A stretch of DNA of 7,478 bases from Actinomycetes bacterium (GCA_021833085.1 JAKBGL010000056.1:1-7478); one strand, 5' to 3'. Shown: positions 1 through 7,003, counted from the first letter of the stretch. Translations and numbers: made by a program. Notes: generated by a model from the sequence alone, not told the origin.

Positions 1-1352
1 ATTCCAGAAGCCTCTCCAGGAAGCGCTATGCCAGTGGGTCGGCCAAAGCCGTAGGCCGAAGCCATATTTTGAATTGGAGTAGGGCCAAACTGGTTTTGAT
101 TCATGTAGAAGTTGTAACCCAAGGTATAGAAAAACACGTCATCAGAGTCGGCTATGGCAGTGACTATATTAATGTTTCCCAAAGACTCGTATCCAGAGTT
201 ATGGAACGAGCACTTACCCACGGTACAGTTAGGAACCTTAAAGTATCCAGGATCATGGATAATGGTAGATGGCGTAATAAGTCCGTCTTTGAGTGCGGCA
301 GAAGCCGTAGCCAACTTAAACGTTGATCCTGGTGTGTACTCACCTTGGATCGCTCGGTTGACAAGAGGCTGATTCGAACTAGGGCTCGTGAGCGCAGCAT
401 AGTTAGAGGTAGTGATATAAGGAACCCATTCCGCTGGGTTGTAAGTTGGGAAAGACGCCATCGCGTAGATCGAACCGTTGTTAGGATTCTCCACGACGAT
501 CGAACCCGCTAGCCGTGACGCATTGATGACAAAAGAGTTTGGAGAGTGAGCCAAGTGATAGATCTGTTGAGCTAAGATTGCCTCCGCCTTTTTCTGAAGG
601 GTAGCATCTATGGTCAGCTGCAAGTTACCACCAGGTACTGGCTTGGTCTCCCCTAGTACACCTACCACGTTACCTGCTGCATTTACCTGCAACTTCTCCA
701 CTCCCGAGCGTCCCCGAAGGTAGTTCTGATACGTCGCTTCAACGCCCGCCTCACCGATTTGATCTCCCGCTTGGTATCCCTGTTTAGCCAAAGTCTTCAG
801 TTGCGCGGCCGACACCTGACCGACATAACCAAGGACCTGAGCCGCCGTATCACCCATTGGATAGGTACGCTGAGTTGTAAGCTCTACAGACACTCCTGGA
901 TACTGGCTCTGGTGTTCCTGGAAGTAGATCGCTTGACTCGTTGAAATATCGTACTTGATGGGAGTGGGTTGATAGATGTTGTACTGGGAGTTCACAAGTT
1001 CCGAGTTAACTTGGGCTGGAGTCAGACCCACCAACGCCGCCACTCGCTTGACTACGCTGGGGTGCAGGTAAGCCTCACGAGAAGATAATGCCAACGTCTT
1101 CACAACTTGGTTACCTACCATCACCTGTTGGTTACGGTCTAAGATTAGGCCTCTAGGTGCGGGAACTGCAACCTCCCGAACCTGATTTGCCGCGGCCTCT
1201 GCCCTATAGACAGGAGCAGTCAGAACTTGGAGCGCGTACAGACGTGCAAAAAGGGCTACGAACAGTGCAGCGGCAACGAAACCCATCAACCGAGAGCGTA
1301 GCTTGAAAGATACCGAGCGTTTAGAGCCCGAAGACTCCGGAGAGGTTTGCAT
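1..1352 (-). CDS. mrdA: Penicillin-binding protein 2 (elongation transpeptidase), 5' part, runs off the left edge
   Basis: This is a class B penicillin-binding protein that cross-links peptidoglycan during side-wall growth with RodA and MreBCD. The window holds 450 codons from ATG at 1352; the C-terminus with the KTG box lies beyond position 1. Residues 1-22 are a cytoplasmic, basic start and about 23-44 a single membrane anchor. PRGLILDR (66-73) marks the start of the pedestal domain, and the transpeptidase domain begins near residue 250. The acylation motif STFK is at 343-346, preceded by YTPG. The second motif is S403-D404-D405, so SxD rather than SxN; I recall this as common in actinobacterial PBP2 proteins. 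C376 and C381 lie between the two motifs and could form a disulfide in the outer domain (inference). The start is 2 nt after the mreD stop, with AAGGAG 6 nt upstream. Assignment to PBP2 rather than FtsI rests mainly on the mreBCD context. Confidence 0.95.
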   Translation of the reverse strand, partial: MQTSPESSGSKRSVSFKLRSRLMGFVAAALFVALFARLYALQVLTAPVYRAEAAANQVREVAVPAPRGLILDRNQQVMVGNQVVKTLALSSREAYLHPSVVKRVAALVGLTPAQVNSELVNSQYNIYQPTPIKYDISTSQAIYFQEHQSQYPGVSVELTTQRTYPMGDTAAQVLGYVGQVSAAQLKTLAKQGYQAGDQIGEAGVEATYQNYLRGRSGVEKLQVNAAGNVVGVLGETKPVPGGNLQLTIDATLQKKAEAILAQQIYHLAHSPNSFVINASRLAGSIVVENPNNGSIYAMASFPTYNPAEWVPYITTSNYAALTSPSSNQPLVNRAIQGEYTPGSTFKLATASAALKDGLITPSTIIHDPGYFKVPNCTVGKCSFHNSGYESLGNINIVTAIADSDDVFFYTLGYNFYMNQNQFGPTPIQNMASAYGFGRPTGIALPGEASG

Positions 1353-1354
1353 TA

Positions 1355-1876
1355 CTATCTCCTTGGAATTGAGGTCGCTAGTCGATCTGATCCAACCATC
1401 GAAAATCTCACAAGTAAAATCATGACTGGTGCTAAAGCAAAGTTTACTCCACCCACAATTAGGAATTCGATTAAGAACTTAGCTCGAAGTGGGTCACTTA
1501 GCCCCATAACAAAAAGTCCGGCAGTCACTAGGATCTGAGCGACAGAAGAACCGATGCCGATAAGCAACATATCAAGCCAGGTACTGCGTTTCGAACCAAG
1601 TCTCTCGCTCTCGCCCAACAAGTATCCAACGAAGCTGTACACCAGTGAAGACATTCCAAATGGCGTTACTAAAAACGAGTCTGCCAAAATACCACTTATA
1701 AATCCAGCTACCGCTCCGGCTTCACGACCTCCCACCACAGCAACAGCGCACACAAAAAGTAGCAAAAGATCGGGGTGTACGTTATCGATGCTCAAAGATC
1801 CCACAGTCGTATGCTGAATCACCAAAACGCTTAGAACCAAAAGTGGAAGTCGAAGTGCATTTAGTACTCTTGCCAC
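1355..1876 (-). CDS. mreD: Rod shape-determining membrane protein MreD
   Basis: MreD is an integral inner-membrane component of the elongasome; it is thought to work with MreC in coordinating wall synthesis. The protein has 173 residues, normal for the family, and is mostly hydrophobic, with about five membrane segments (roughly 10-25, 36-65, 72-88, 102-124 and 135-157). The characteristic MreD stretch is present: HPDLLLL at 34-40, GREAGAVAGFISGILAD at 50-66 and PFGMSSLVYSFVGYLLG at 72-88. The start is GTG at 1876, directly after the mreC TAG with no spacer; a G-rich AGGGGG about 4 nt upstream serves as a crude ribosome binding site. The zero-gap junction and weak start suggest translation coupled to mreC. 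The basic tail (PRR) ends 2 nt before mrdA. Confidence 0.95.
   Translation of the reverse strand: MARVLNALRLPLLVLSVLVIQHTTVGSLSIDNVHPDLLLLFVCAVAVVGGREAGAVAGFISGILADSFLVTPFGMSSLVYSFVGYLLGESERLGSKRSTWLDMLLIGIGSSVAQILVTAGLFVMGLSDPLRAKFLIEFLIVGGVNFALAPVMILLVRFSMVGSDRLATSIPRR
1359..1364 (-). promoter_or_regulatory. Ribosome binding site of mrdA inside the mreD end
   Basis: AAGGAG lies 6 nt before the PBP2 ATG at 1352, within the last codons of mreD. It fixes the PBP2 start and means ribosomes finishing mreD pass over the start site, as expected for translational coupling. Confidence 0.8.
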
Positions 1877-2707
1877 CTAACCCCCTGGAGTCCATAGCAG
1901 AACCTTGACGTACTGCAAAGAGGAGTAGTTTACAACCGGCTGGACATCGACACTTTCTTCTAAAGAGCCTGGTGGAATCGAAGCGTTCGTCACCTTGCCC
2001 ACAGGTATACCAGCAGGAAAGATCTCGCCCTGAAGACCCGACGTCGTCAACACTTGGTTTTTCGTAAAAGTCGTACCTGGATTGACGTAAAGTAGTTTCA
2101 TCGGCAGTCCCGGCCCCTGCCCCTGCGCAAGAGCTGCAGTACCACTTGGTGATATCCGTACTCCTGCAGAAAAACTCGGGTCGGTGAGCATCAACACGGT
2201 TGCACTATTGCCTGCCACTTCAACGACGCGACCAGCAAGACCTGCCCCGCTAACAACCGGATCACCTAATTTAATTCCTACCGACGAACCTTTATTTATC
2301 TCAAAACTTAACTGGACGTTTGACGGCGTGAAGTTGATCACCTGTGCATCAACGCTTGGAAGAGATAAGGCAAAGCTAAGGTGGTTGAGAGAAAGGATAT
2401 TGGAAAGCTCGTTCTTCAGAGACCCATAACTGTAGGACTCACCTTTGAGACCCTGTATCTCCTTTTCAAGTTCTGAGTTCTTTTTTTTTATAGACGAGTA
2501 CTCAAATGCACCACTAAAGAAGTTCGCTACTGGGTCAATCGCCGAGTTAAGAGAGTCGCGAAGAGGAGATACAACCTGCCTCACGTCTCCTTTTACGGAG
2601 ACAAAACTCAGCGTACCTCCTCCTCGAAAGTTCAGTGTAAGTAGTGTGAGGGAGACAAGCATCGTCAGCAGAACCGTGATACGAGGTCGCTCAAACAATC
2701 TCCCCAA
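1877..2707 (-). CDS. mreC: Rod shape-determining protein MreC
   Basis: MreC is a bitopic protein whose periplasmic part scaffolds PBP2 and links it to MreB and MreD. The protein has 276 residues, a usual length. A short basic cytoplasmic tail (1-9) precedes one membrane span (about 10-27). A coiled-coil stretch follows at about 70-105 (KKKNSELEKEI region), then the beta-barrel domains with GDPVVSGAGLAGRVVEV at 148-164 and SGLQGEIFPAGIPVGKV at 223-239, both typical of the family. The start is TTG at 2707: a stop codon lies immediately upstream in frame, AGGA lies 9 nt upstream, and the next in-frame ATG (residue 16) would fall inside the membrane span. The gene begins 15 nt after mreB. Codons 73-76 contain nine consecutive A residues forming an in-frame A AAA AAG, a potential slippage site. 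Confidence 0.96.
   Translation of the reverse strand: MGRLFERPRITVLLTMLVSLTLLTLNFRGGGTLSFVSVKGDVRQVVSPLRDSLNSAIDPVANFFSGAFEYSSIKKKNSELEKEIQGLKGESYSYGSLKNELSNILSLNHLSFALSLPSVDAQVINFTPSNVQLSFEINKGSSVGIKLGDPVVSGAGLAGRVVEVAGNSATVLMLTDPSFSAGVRISPSGTAALAQGQGPGLPMKLLYVNPGTTFTKNQVLTTSGLQGEIFPAGIPVGKVTNASIPPGSLEESVDVQPVVNYSSLQYVKVLLWTPGG
2481..2489 (-). repeat. Nine-A homopolymer with slippery heptamer in mreC
   Basis: On the coding strand the run reads ATA AAA AAA AAG, encoding I-K-K-K at residues 73-76. It includes A AAA AAG in the phase used for -1 slippage in dnaX. A -1 shift would add four codons and meet TGA at 2466-2468. No Shine-Dalgarno-like stimulator is visible just upstream, and I did not find a strong downstream hairpin. 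Confidence 0.85.
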
Positions 2708-2722
2708 TTACAGAGTTCCTAC

Positions 2723-3760
2723 CTATCTACGTGAAGAAGCCGAGATCAGTACCTGTCGGAGAGCTTCGAACTCCTCAAGGCATTGGCCAGAACCTATCGC
2801 TACACAGTTAAGAGGATTCTCGGCTACGACTATCGGCATCGAAGTTTCATCATGAATTCTTTCAACAAGACCCGCTAACAGTGCCCCTCCACCTGTAAGA
2901 ACTATGCCCTGTTCCATGATGTCAGCAGACAACTCTGGAGGGGTAGCATCCAATGTATCTTTGACAGCATCTACTATCGAATTAATCGGTTCTTCAATCG
3001 CTCGTCGAATCTCGTCGGTTGAGATCAGAATCGTCTTTGGAAGACCCGTCACTAAGTCTCTTCCACGAATCTCAGCCTGAAGCTCTTCGGGAAGTTTGAA
3101 CGCCGAACCAAGAGTCATCTTGATCTCTTCTGCCGTCCTTTCTCCGAGTGCGAGGTTGTACTCCTTTTTTACGTAAGCGATAATCGCTTCGTCGAGTTCG
3201 TCTCCTCCAATTCGGATAGACTTTGAAGTCACTATTCCACCTAACGAAATTACAGCTACTTCAGTGGTTCCCCCGCCTATATCCACGACCATGTTCCCTG
3301 AAGGCTCATGGATGGGGAGGCCTGCACCAATCGCTGCAGCCATAGGTTCTTCTATAATATAGGCTGGCTTCCTAGCTCCAGCGTACTCAGCTGCCTCCTG
3401 AACGGCCCGCTGCTCAACACCGGTGATACCACTTGGAACACAGATAATCATACGTGGCTTGGAGAACCTAGACTGATGAACTTTCCCTATGAAGTATCGC
3501 AACATCTTTTCGCAGATCTCAAAGTCCGCTATCACTCCATCTTTTAGCGGTCGAATCGCCTGGATGTTAGATGGAGTACGACCTATCATTCGTTTAGCTT
3601 CAGCTCCAACTGCAAGTGGTCGACCATCTCGAGTGTCAATAGCAACCACCGACGGCTCATTTAGAACTATACCTTTACCCCTTACATACACCAAAGTGTT
3701 AGCTGTACCTAGGTCTACAGCCATATCTCTACCTAGGAAAGTTCCGAATCCTTTTGCCAT
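2723..3760 (-). CDS. mreB: Actin-like cell shape protein MreB
   Basis: MreB is the bacterial actin homologue that polymerises on the inner face of the membrane and orients the wall-elongation machinery. The 345 residues match the usual length. The nucleotide-binding signatures are all present: phosphate-1 loop [10 protein letters not shown] (16-25), phosphate-2 [14 protein letters not shown] (159-172), GGDELDEAI (185-193), and the adenosine motif [10 protein letters not shown] (288-297). The N-terminus ([11 protein letters not shown]) lies next to the first strand and may contribute to membrane contact. The start is ATG at 3760 with a strong GGAGG 6 nt upstream, the best ribosome binding site of the mre cluster, fitting MreB being the most abundant member (inference). 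It follows ndk after 44 nt and precedes mreC by 15 nt. Actinobacteria that grow only at the poles usually lack mreB, so its presence with mreCD and PBP2 suggests lateral-wall growth or a sporulation role. Confidence 0.98.
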   Translation of the reverse strand: MAKGFGTFLGRDMAVDLGTANTLVYVRGKGIVLNEPSVVAIDTRDGRPLAVGAEAKRMIGRTPSNIQAIRPLKDGVIADFEICEKMLRYFIGKVHQSRFSKPRMIICVPSGITGVEQRAVQEAAEYAGARKPAYIIEEPMAAAIGAGLPIHEPSGNMVVDIGGGTTEVAVISLGGIVTSKSIRIGGDELDEAIIAYVKKEYNLALGERTAEEIKMTLGSAFKLPEELQAEIRGRDLVTGLPKTILISTDEIRRAIEEPINSIVDAVKDTLDATPPELSADIMEQGIVLTGGGALLAGLVERIHDETSMPIVVAENPLNCVAIGSGQCLEEFEALRQVLISASSRR

Positions 3761-3766
3761 CTTTAA

Positions 3767-3771
3767 CCTCC
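3767..3771 (-). promoter_or_regulatory. Strong ribosome binding site of mreB
   Basis: GGAGG is spaced 6 nt from the ATG at 3760. It is clearly stronger than the sites of mreC (AGGA before a TTG) and mreD (AGGGGG before a GTG), which suggests graded expression within the cluster. Confidence 0.8.
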
Positions 3772-3804
3772 ATTCGCCTTCGGCCGGACTAGGGCCTAAA
3801 GCAG

Positions 3805-4218
3805 CTATGCCTCCAAGTTTGGAAAGAACAGCTTGATTTCACGTTGTGCAGCCATCAGAGAATCTGAACCGTGCACCAAATTTTCACTTACCATAGTAGC
3901 CAGATCTCCCCGGATCGTACCAGGATTTGCATTAGAAGGATCTGTAGCGCCCATAATTCCTCTCACGATCTTAATGACTTCACCCTCGCCAGCTACCACG
4001 ACAAGAACCGACGGTCCAGAGGTTATGAAGGCCACAAGATCATCGAAAAATCCTTTCGATGAATGCTCAACATAGTGTTCTTTAGCTTCATCCTCGGCTA
4101 TCGTCCTTTGCTCAAGCGCAAGAAACCTTAGACCTTTGCTTTCGAGACGTCCAAGGATCTCCCCTACCAGTCCTCTGCGAACCGCGTCTGGCTTACATAT
4201 AAATAAGGTTTTTTCCAT
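3805..4218 (-). CDS. ndk: Nucleoside diphosphate kinase
   Basis: This enzyme transfers the gamma-phosphate of ATP to nucleoside diphosphates through a phosphohistidine, balancing NTP and dNTP pools in the cytoplasm. The 137 residues are the family's normal size. Visible motifs are [14 protein letters not shown] (9-22) with the nucleotide-contacting K9, TSGP (66-69), [18 protein letters not shown] (90-107), and the active-site loop NLVHGSDS (113-120) with catalytic H116. The N-terminus [11 protein letters not shown] matches family starts, so ATG at 4218 is secure, yet the 15 nt before it (CTTCTTCCACTGT region) contain no Shine-Dalgarno sequence. The gene sits 51 nt after folC and 44 nt before mreB. 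I see no convincing promoter in the 51-nt gap. A small GCCTACAGGC dyad there is too weak to call a terminator. Confidence 0.97.
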   Translation of the reverse strand: MEKTLFICKPDAVRRGLVGEILGRLESKGLRFLALEQRTIAEDEAKEHYVEHSSKGFFDDLVAFITSGPSVLVVVAGEGEVIKIVRGIMGATDPSNANPGTIRGDLATMVSENLVHGSDSLMAAQREIKLFFPNLEA

Positions 4219-4269
4219 ACAGTGGAAGAAGGCTAGTCGCTAAAGTACAAAACACAAGCCTGTAGGCGC

Positions 4270-5571
4270 TCACCCTTTTAGCAAATCTTTTACTTTCCCA
4301 ACAAGCCTATGACTTCCCGTTACAACCAGAACTTGATCGTCCCGAAGTCGTTCTAAATACTCGAAGAGACCTTCGTCAATGTTTGAGAGTAACTCACTTT
4401 TCACACCTAGCCGAGAAGCGGCCTCTGCAACCAATACCGGGTCTACTTGAACACAGTCTTGCAGGTCAACAGAGACTAGTAGATCTATATCGTTAGTTCC
4501 CAAAGCTCTGATGAACTCATAAGGGTCTCTTTTGTGAGTTAGCGAAACAAGAACAACGTGTCCTTTAAGTAAAGGAAGTTCTTCAGCTAAAGCCCTACGA
4601 AGCTCCCGAGCTGAACTATCGTTATGTGCAACGTCTAACACTACAAGTTTCTTAGCATCCATAGCGACTACTTCAAACCGCCCAGGTAACTCTAACGTGG
4701 CAAAAGAAGTTTCTAGTATTTCCTTAGAGATCGGACCCATCTTCAACTCTTCCACAGCCGCAATCGCAAGAGCGGCGTTATCCAATTGATGCTTTCCTCT
4801 CAGCGATACAAAGAGTTCATCGTAGCGGGCATAGGGGGTGCGTAGATCAAACATCCAACCTCCAACACCTTGTCGAAGGTTAGAGACTTCAATCTCTGAC
4901 CCTAATCGTAACGACCCTTTGTGGTCTCGTTGCAAGATCACTTCCGCAAGTTCATTTGAGATCTTCCCCATGACTAGAGTAGACTTTCCCTTGACGATAC
5001 CTGATTTAGCCCGAGCGATATCGACCTCAGTTGGCCCGAGCTGCTCTAGATGGTCGAGACCAATTGACGTTATAACAGCCACTTCTGCATCTAAGACGTT
5101 AGTGGCATCCCACGTTCCTCCCATACCAACTTCAACCACCGCGACCTCAACACCTTCAAGTGCAAAGAGAGAAAATGCAGCAGCAGTGAGAGCTTCGAAA
5201 TAACTTAGGTCTAGTATCCCAAACGCTTGTGCAATCTCGGAGAGCAGCAACAACTCCTCGTTTAGCCTTTCAGCATCAACCTGCACACCGTTTATCCGAA
5301 TACGTTCCGTTATACTACCAAGGTCCGGTGAGGTGAATAAACCGACGCTTACACCCGCCACAGTCAACACATGCGACGCCGTTGATGCTACCGTAGTCTT
5401 TCCGTTGGTGCCAGTAATGTGTATCGCTTTAAAAGCCGTCTGAGGATCCCCAATGCTATATAGCACTCTAGTGATAGCCTCTAAGTTGGGGGTTCTGTCT
5501 CTATTGCTCTCAAAGTTGTGAAGAGATCGAAGCCAGTCATAACCTCTTCCTTTTAACAGCTCACGACTCAC
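4270..5571 (-). CDS. folC: Folylpolyglutamate synthase / dihydrofolate synthase
   Basis: FolC is an ATP-dependent Mur-ligase-family enzyme that adds glutamate to folates, and in many bacteria to dihydropteroate as well; whether this copy does both cannot be read from sequence. The 433 residues fit the family. Motifs in order: P-loop HITGTNGKTTV (51-61), FTSPDLGSITERIRING (79-95), SYFEALTAAAF (123-133), EVGMGGTWDATN (147-158), TSIGLDHLEQLG (168-179), ARAKSGIVK with the likely carbamylated lysine K189, LPGRFEV (295-301), DVAHN (313-317) and the terminal TGSHRLVG (418-425). TNGKTT instead of the common TNGKGS resembles actinobacterial FolC and also Mur ligases, but the FTSPDL and LPGR motifs favour FolC. 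The start is GTG at 5571, chosen because YDWLRSLHNF at 11-20 matches the family N-terminus; no ribosome binding site precedes it. In Streptomyces-like clusters valS usually lies between clpX and folC; here the gap is 32 nt. Confidence 0.94.
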   Translation of the reverse strand: MSRELLKGRGYDWLRSLHNFESNRDRTPNLEAITRVLYSIGDPQTAFKAIHITGTNGKTTVASTASHVLTVAGVSVGLFTSPDLGSITERIRINGVQVDAERLNEELLLLSEIAQAFGILDLSYFEALTAAAFSLFALEGVEVAVVEVGMGGTWDATNVLDAEVAVITSIGLDHLEQLGPTEVDIARAKSGIVKGKSTLVMGKISNELAEVILQRDHKGSLRLGSEIEVSNLRQGVGGWMFDLRTPYARYDELFVSLRGKHQLDNAALAIAAVEELKMGPISKEILETSFATLELPGRFEVVAMDAKKLVVLDVAHNDSSARELRRALAEELPLLKGHVVLVSLTHKRDPYEFIRALGTNDIDLLVSVDLQDCVQVDPVLVAEAASRLGVKSELLSNIDEGLFEYLERLRDDQVLVVTGSHRLVGKVKDLLKG

Positions 5572-5603
5572 AGAACGATCTTGTCGCTTGATCTCGCCAA
5601 CTA

Positions 5604-6878
5604 CTATGAAGCGACACGTCGTGAACGATCGGGACGATTAGGTTCAGGAATCCGGGAAACCAAGGTTGGGGCAACGTGTTCAAGCACCACCCTACGGTCA
5701 ATAACACACCGTCCAACGTCCTCTCTCGAAGGTAGATCGTACATTACATCTAGTAGAACCTCTTCCACAATTGCACGAAGACCTCGGGCTCCAGTGCCTC
5801 TGAGAAGAGCCTGTTCCGCCACGGCCTCGATGGCATCTTCTGTGTATTCGAGCTCGATCCCATCAAGTTCAAATATCTTTTGGAACTGCTTAATAAGCGC
5901 ATTTTTGGGCTCCACAAGGATCTTCATAAGAGCAGTCTTGTCGAGATTAGAGATCGCACCCACGACGGGCAATCTACCTATAAACTCCGGCAAGAGCCCA
6001 AACCTCAATAGATCCTCAGGTAGTACTCTTTTTAAAACTTGCGCCTCTTGATAACCTTGACTAAAGGGTTGAGACTTAAACCCCAACGCTTTTTTACCCA
6101 CTCTGGACTCGATTATCTCATCCAAGCCAACAAACGCTCCTCCACAGATGAACAAAACGTTTGTCGTATCGATTTGGATAAACTCTTGGTGTGGATGCTT
6201 GCGTCCGCCTTGGGGAGGGACAGAAGCCACCGTTCCCTCAAGTATCTTCAGTAGAGCCTGCTGTACTCCTTCACCTGAAACATCCCTAGTAATTGATGGA
6301 TTCTCACTCTTCTTAGCGATCTTATCGATCTCATCAATATAGATAATTCCCGTCTCAGCCTTCTTCACATCGAAGTCAGCAGCTTGAATCAGTTTCAAAA
6401 GGATATTTTCAACATCCTCACCAACGTAACCAGCCTCAGTGAGAGCGGTAGCGTCAGCGATCGCAAAAGGAACATTCAACATCCTTGCAAGGGTCTGTGC
6501 CAACAAGGTTTTCCCACAGCCAGTCGGTCCAAGAAGCAAAATGTTTGACTTACCAAGTTCGACATCATGATTCTTTAGTCCGCCGTTTTGGACTCTTTTA
6601 TAGTGATTATAGACAGCAACTGAAAGTATCTTCTTTGCGTCGTCTTGACCGACGACATAGCCGTCTAAGAACTCAAAGATCTCTTTAGGCTTAGGGAGTT
6701 TGTCAAACTTTACCTCGCTGGGTTCAACGGTCTCCTCGTCAATTATGTCGTTACAAAGTTCTATACATTTGTCACATATATAGACGCCTGGCCCAGCTAT
6801 TAGCTTCCTCACCTGTTTCTGCGACATTCCGCAAAAACTACACTTTACAACCTCTTGACCCTCACCGAACTTTGCCAT
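5604..6878 (-). CDS. clpX: ATP-dependent Clp protease ATP-binding subunit ClpX
   Basis: ClpX is the hexameric AAA+ unfoldase that recognises, unfolds and threads substrates into ClpP. The 424 residues are the expected length. The N-terminal zinc-binding domain has all four cysteines (C13, C16, C35, C38). Walker A is GPTGCGKT (117-124), pore-1 loop GYVGE (150-154), Walker [10 protein letters not shown] (178-186), the RKH substrate loop lies at 226-228, and the ClpP-docking tripeptide is LGF (265-267) in place of IGF. The sensor-2 region [11 protein letters not shown] lies near residue 375. The GPTGCGKT form and the surrounding [34 protein letters not shown] context resemble actinobacterial ClpX. 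ATG at 6878 has AGGGG 5 nt upstream. The codon immediately before the ATG is an in-frame TAG ending a small leader ORF. The C-terminal tail ([16 protein letters not shown]) is basic and probably disordered. Confidence 0.98.
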   Translation of the reverse strand: MAKFGEGQEVVKCSFCGMSQKQVRKLIAGPGVYICDKCIELCNDIIDEETVEPSEVKFDKLPKPKEIFEFLDGYVVGQDDAKKILSVAVYNHYKRVQNGGLKNHDVELGKSNILLLGPTGCGKTLLAQTLARMLNVPFAIADATALTEAGYVGEDVENILLKLIQAADFDVKKAETGIIYIDEIDKIAKKSENPSITRDVSGEGVQQALLKILEGTVASVPPQGGRKHPHQEFIQIDTTNVLFICGGAFVGLDEIIESRVGKKALGFKSQPFSQGYQEAQVLKRVLPEDLLRFGLLPEFIGRLPVVGAISNLDKTALMKILVEPKNALIKQFQKIFELDGIELEYTEDAIEAVAEQALLRGTGARGLRAIVEEVLLDVMYDLPSREDVGRCVIDRRVVLEHVAPTLVSRIPEPNRPDRSRRVAS

Positions 6879-6983
6879 CTAGACCCCTGACTCTTCGTGT
6901 ACCAAGAACGCTAGAGCGTCTCGTCGGAAAACATAGGGAGGATAGATCGTACATTGTGTCTTGGACTTCAAAGACTCAAACAT
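6879..6983 (-). CDS. Possible 34-codon leader ORF upstream of clpX
   Basis: An ATG at 6983 opens a 34-residue frame (beginning MFESLKSKTQC, ending FLVHEESGV) that stops at TAG 6879-6881, directly abutting and in the same frame as the clpX ATG. A GGAGG lies 10 nt upstream of the start, somewhat far but strong, and a TATAGT -10 hexamer lies just upstream of that. The frame is open back to a GTG at 7037, 18 codons earlier, just after a TGA. I do not recognise the peptide; it has no membrane segment or known motif. It could be a regulatory leader peptide, a translational coupling device, the remnant of an N-terminal ClpX extension cut by a stop, or chance. At 34 codons an open frame by chance is quite possible; the evidence is the combination of ribosome binding site and exact stop-start junction. 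Confidence 0.35.
   Translation of the reverse strand: MFESLKSKTQCTIYPPYVFRRDALAFLVHEESGV
6884..6888 (-). promoter_or_regulatory. Ribosome binding site of clpX
   Basis: AGGGG sits 5 nt from the clpX ATG and overlaps the final codons of the upstream small ORF. Translation of that ORF would therefore cover or expose this site. Confidence 0.7.
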
Positions 6984-6992
6984 CGACTCAAA
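6964..6992 (-). repeat. Three tandem TTTGAGTC-type repeats
   Basis: On the minus strand TTTGAGTC occurs at 6992-6985 and 6980-6973, 12 nt apart, followed at once by the variant TTTGAAGTC at 6972-6964. The repeats span the start of the putative leader ORF, where FESLKS reflects them. The core TTGAGT resembles one half of the HspR inverted repeat, but all copies are in the same orientation. Confidence 0.6.
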
Positions 6993-6993
6993 A

Positions 6994-6998
6994 CCTCC
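6994..6998 (-). promoter_or_regulatory. Shine-Dalgarno-like GGAGG within the clpP-clpX gap
   Basis: A full GGAGG lies 111 nt or more upstream of clpX, too far to serve it, and 10 nt before the ATG of the small leader ORF. An alternative ATG directly overlapping it (at 7000) opens only a 10-codon frame. Confidence 0.45.
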
Positions 6999-7003
6999 AT
7001 AAG

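Noticed and set aside
69..400. Overlapping short frames on both strands near the left edge
   Set aside because: They lie within the PBP2 coding region, whose STFK and SDD motifs are read in another frame; they are shadows created because the real gene is cut by the window edge.
3775..3800. GGCC-containing dyad between ndk and mreB
   Set aside because: GGCC is self-complementary and the stem is about 4 bp without a U-tract; it is probably chance.
4247..4268. GCCTACAGGC dyad after folC as a possible terminator
   Set aside because: The stem is only 3-4 bp and the following T-rich stretch is broken; not enough for a rho-independent terminator.
2445..5203. Plus-strand frames of 79-136 codons opposite mreC, mreB, ndk and folC
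   Set aside because: All are antisense to well-supported genes and show no recognisable domains.
4270..5571. Assignment of the GTNGKTT protein as a Mur ligase near cell-wall genes
   Set aside because: FTSPDL, SYFEALT, LPGRFEV and DVAHN are the FolC set and the protein lacks the usual Mur N-terminal domain; FolC is also the expected gene next to ndk.
5581..6051. 156-codon plus-strand open frame opposite the clpX 3' half
   Set aside because: It is antisense to firmly conserved ClpX codons and its product is low-complexity, rich in Ser/Arg/Thr, as expected of a shadow frame; no homologous motif is visible.
5733..6956. 13-nt sequence TAGATCGTACATT present at 5733-5745 and at 6944-6956
   Set aside because: Similarity does not extend beyond 13 nt, and a shared 13-mer is not unexpected by chance in a window this size; the two copies are read in different frames.
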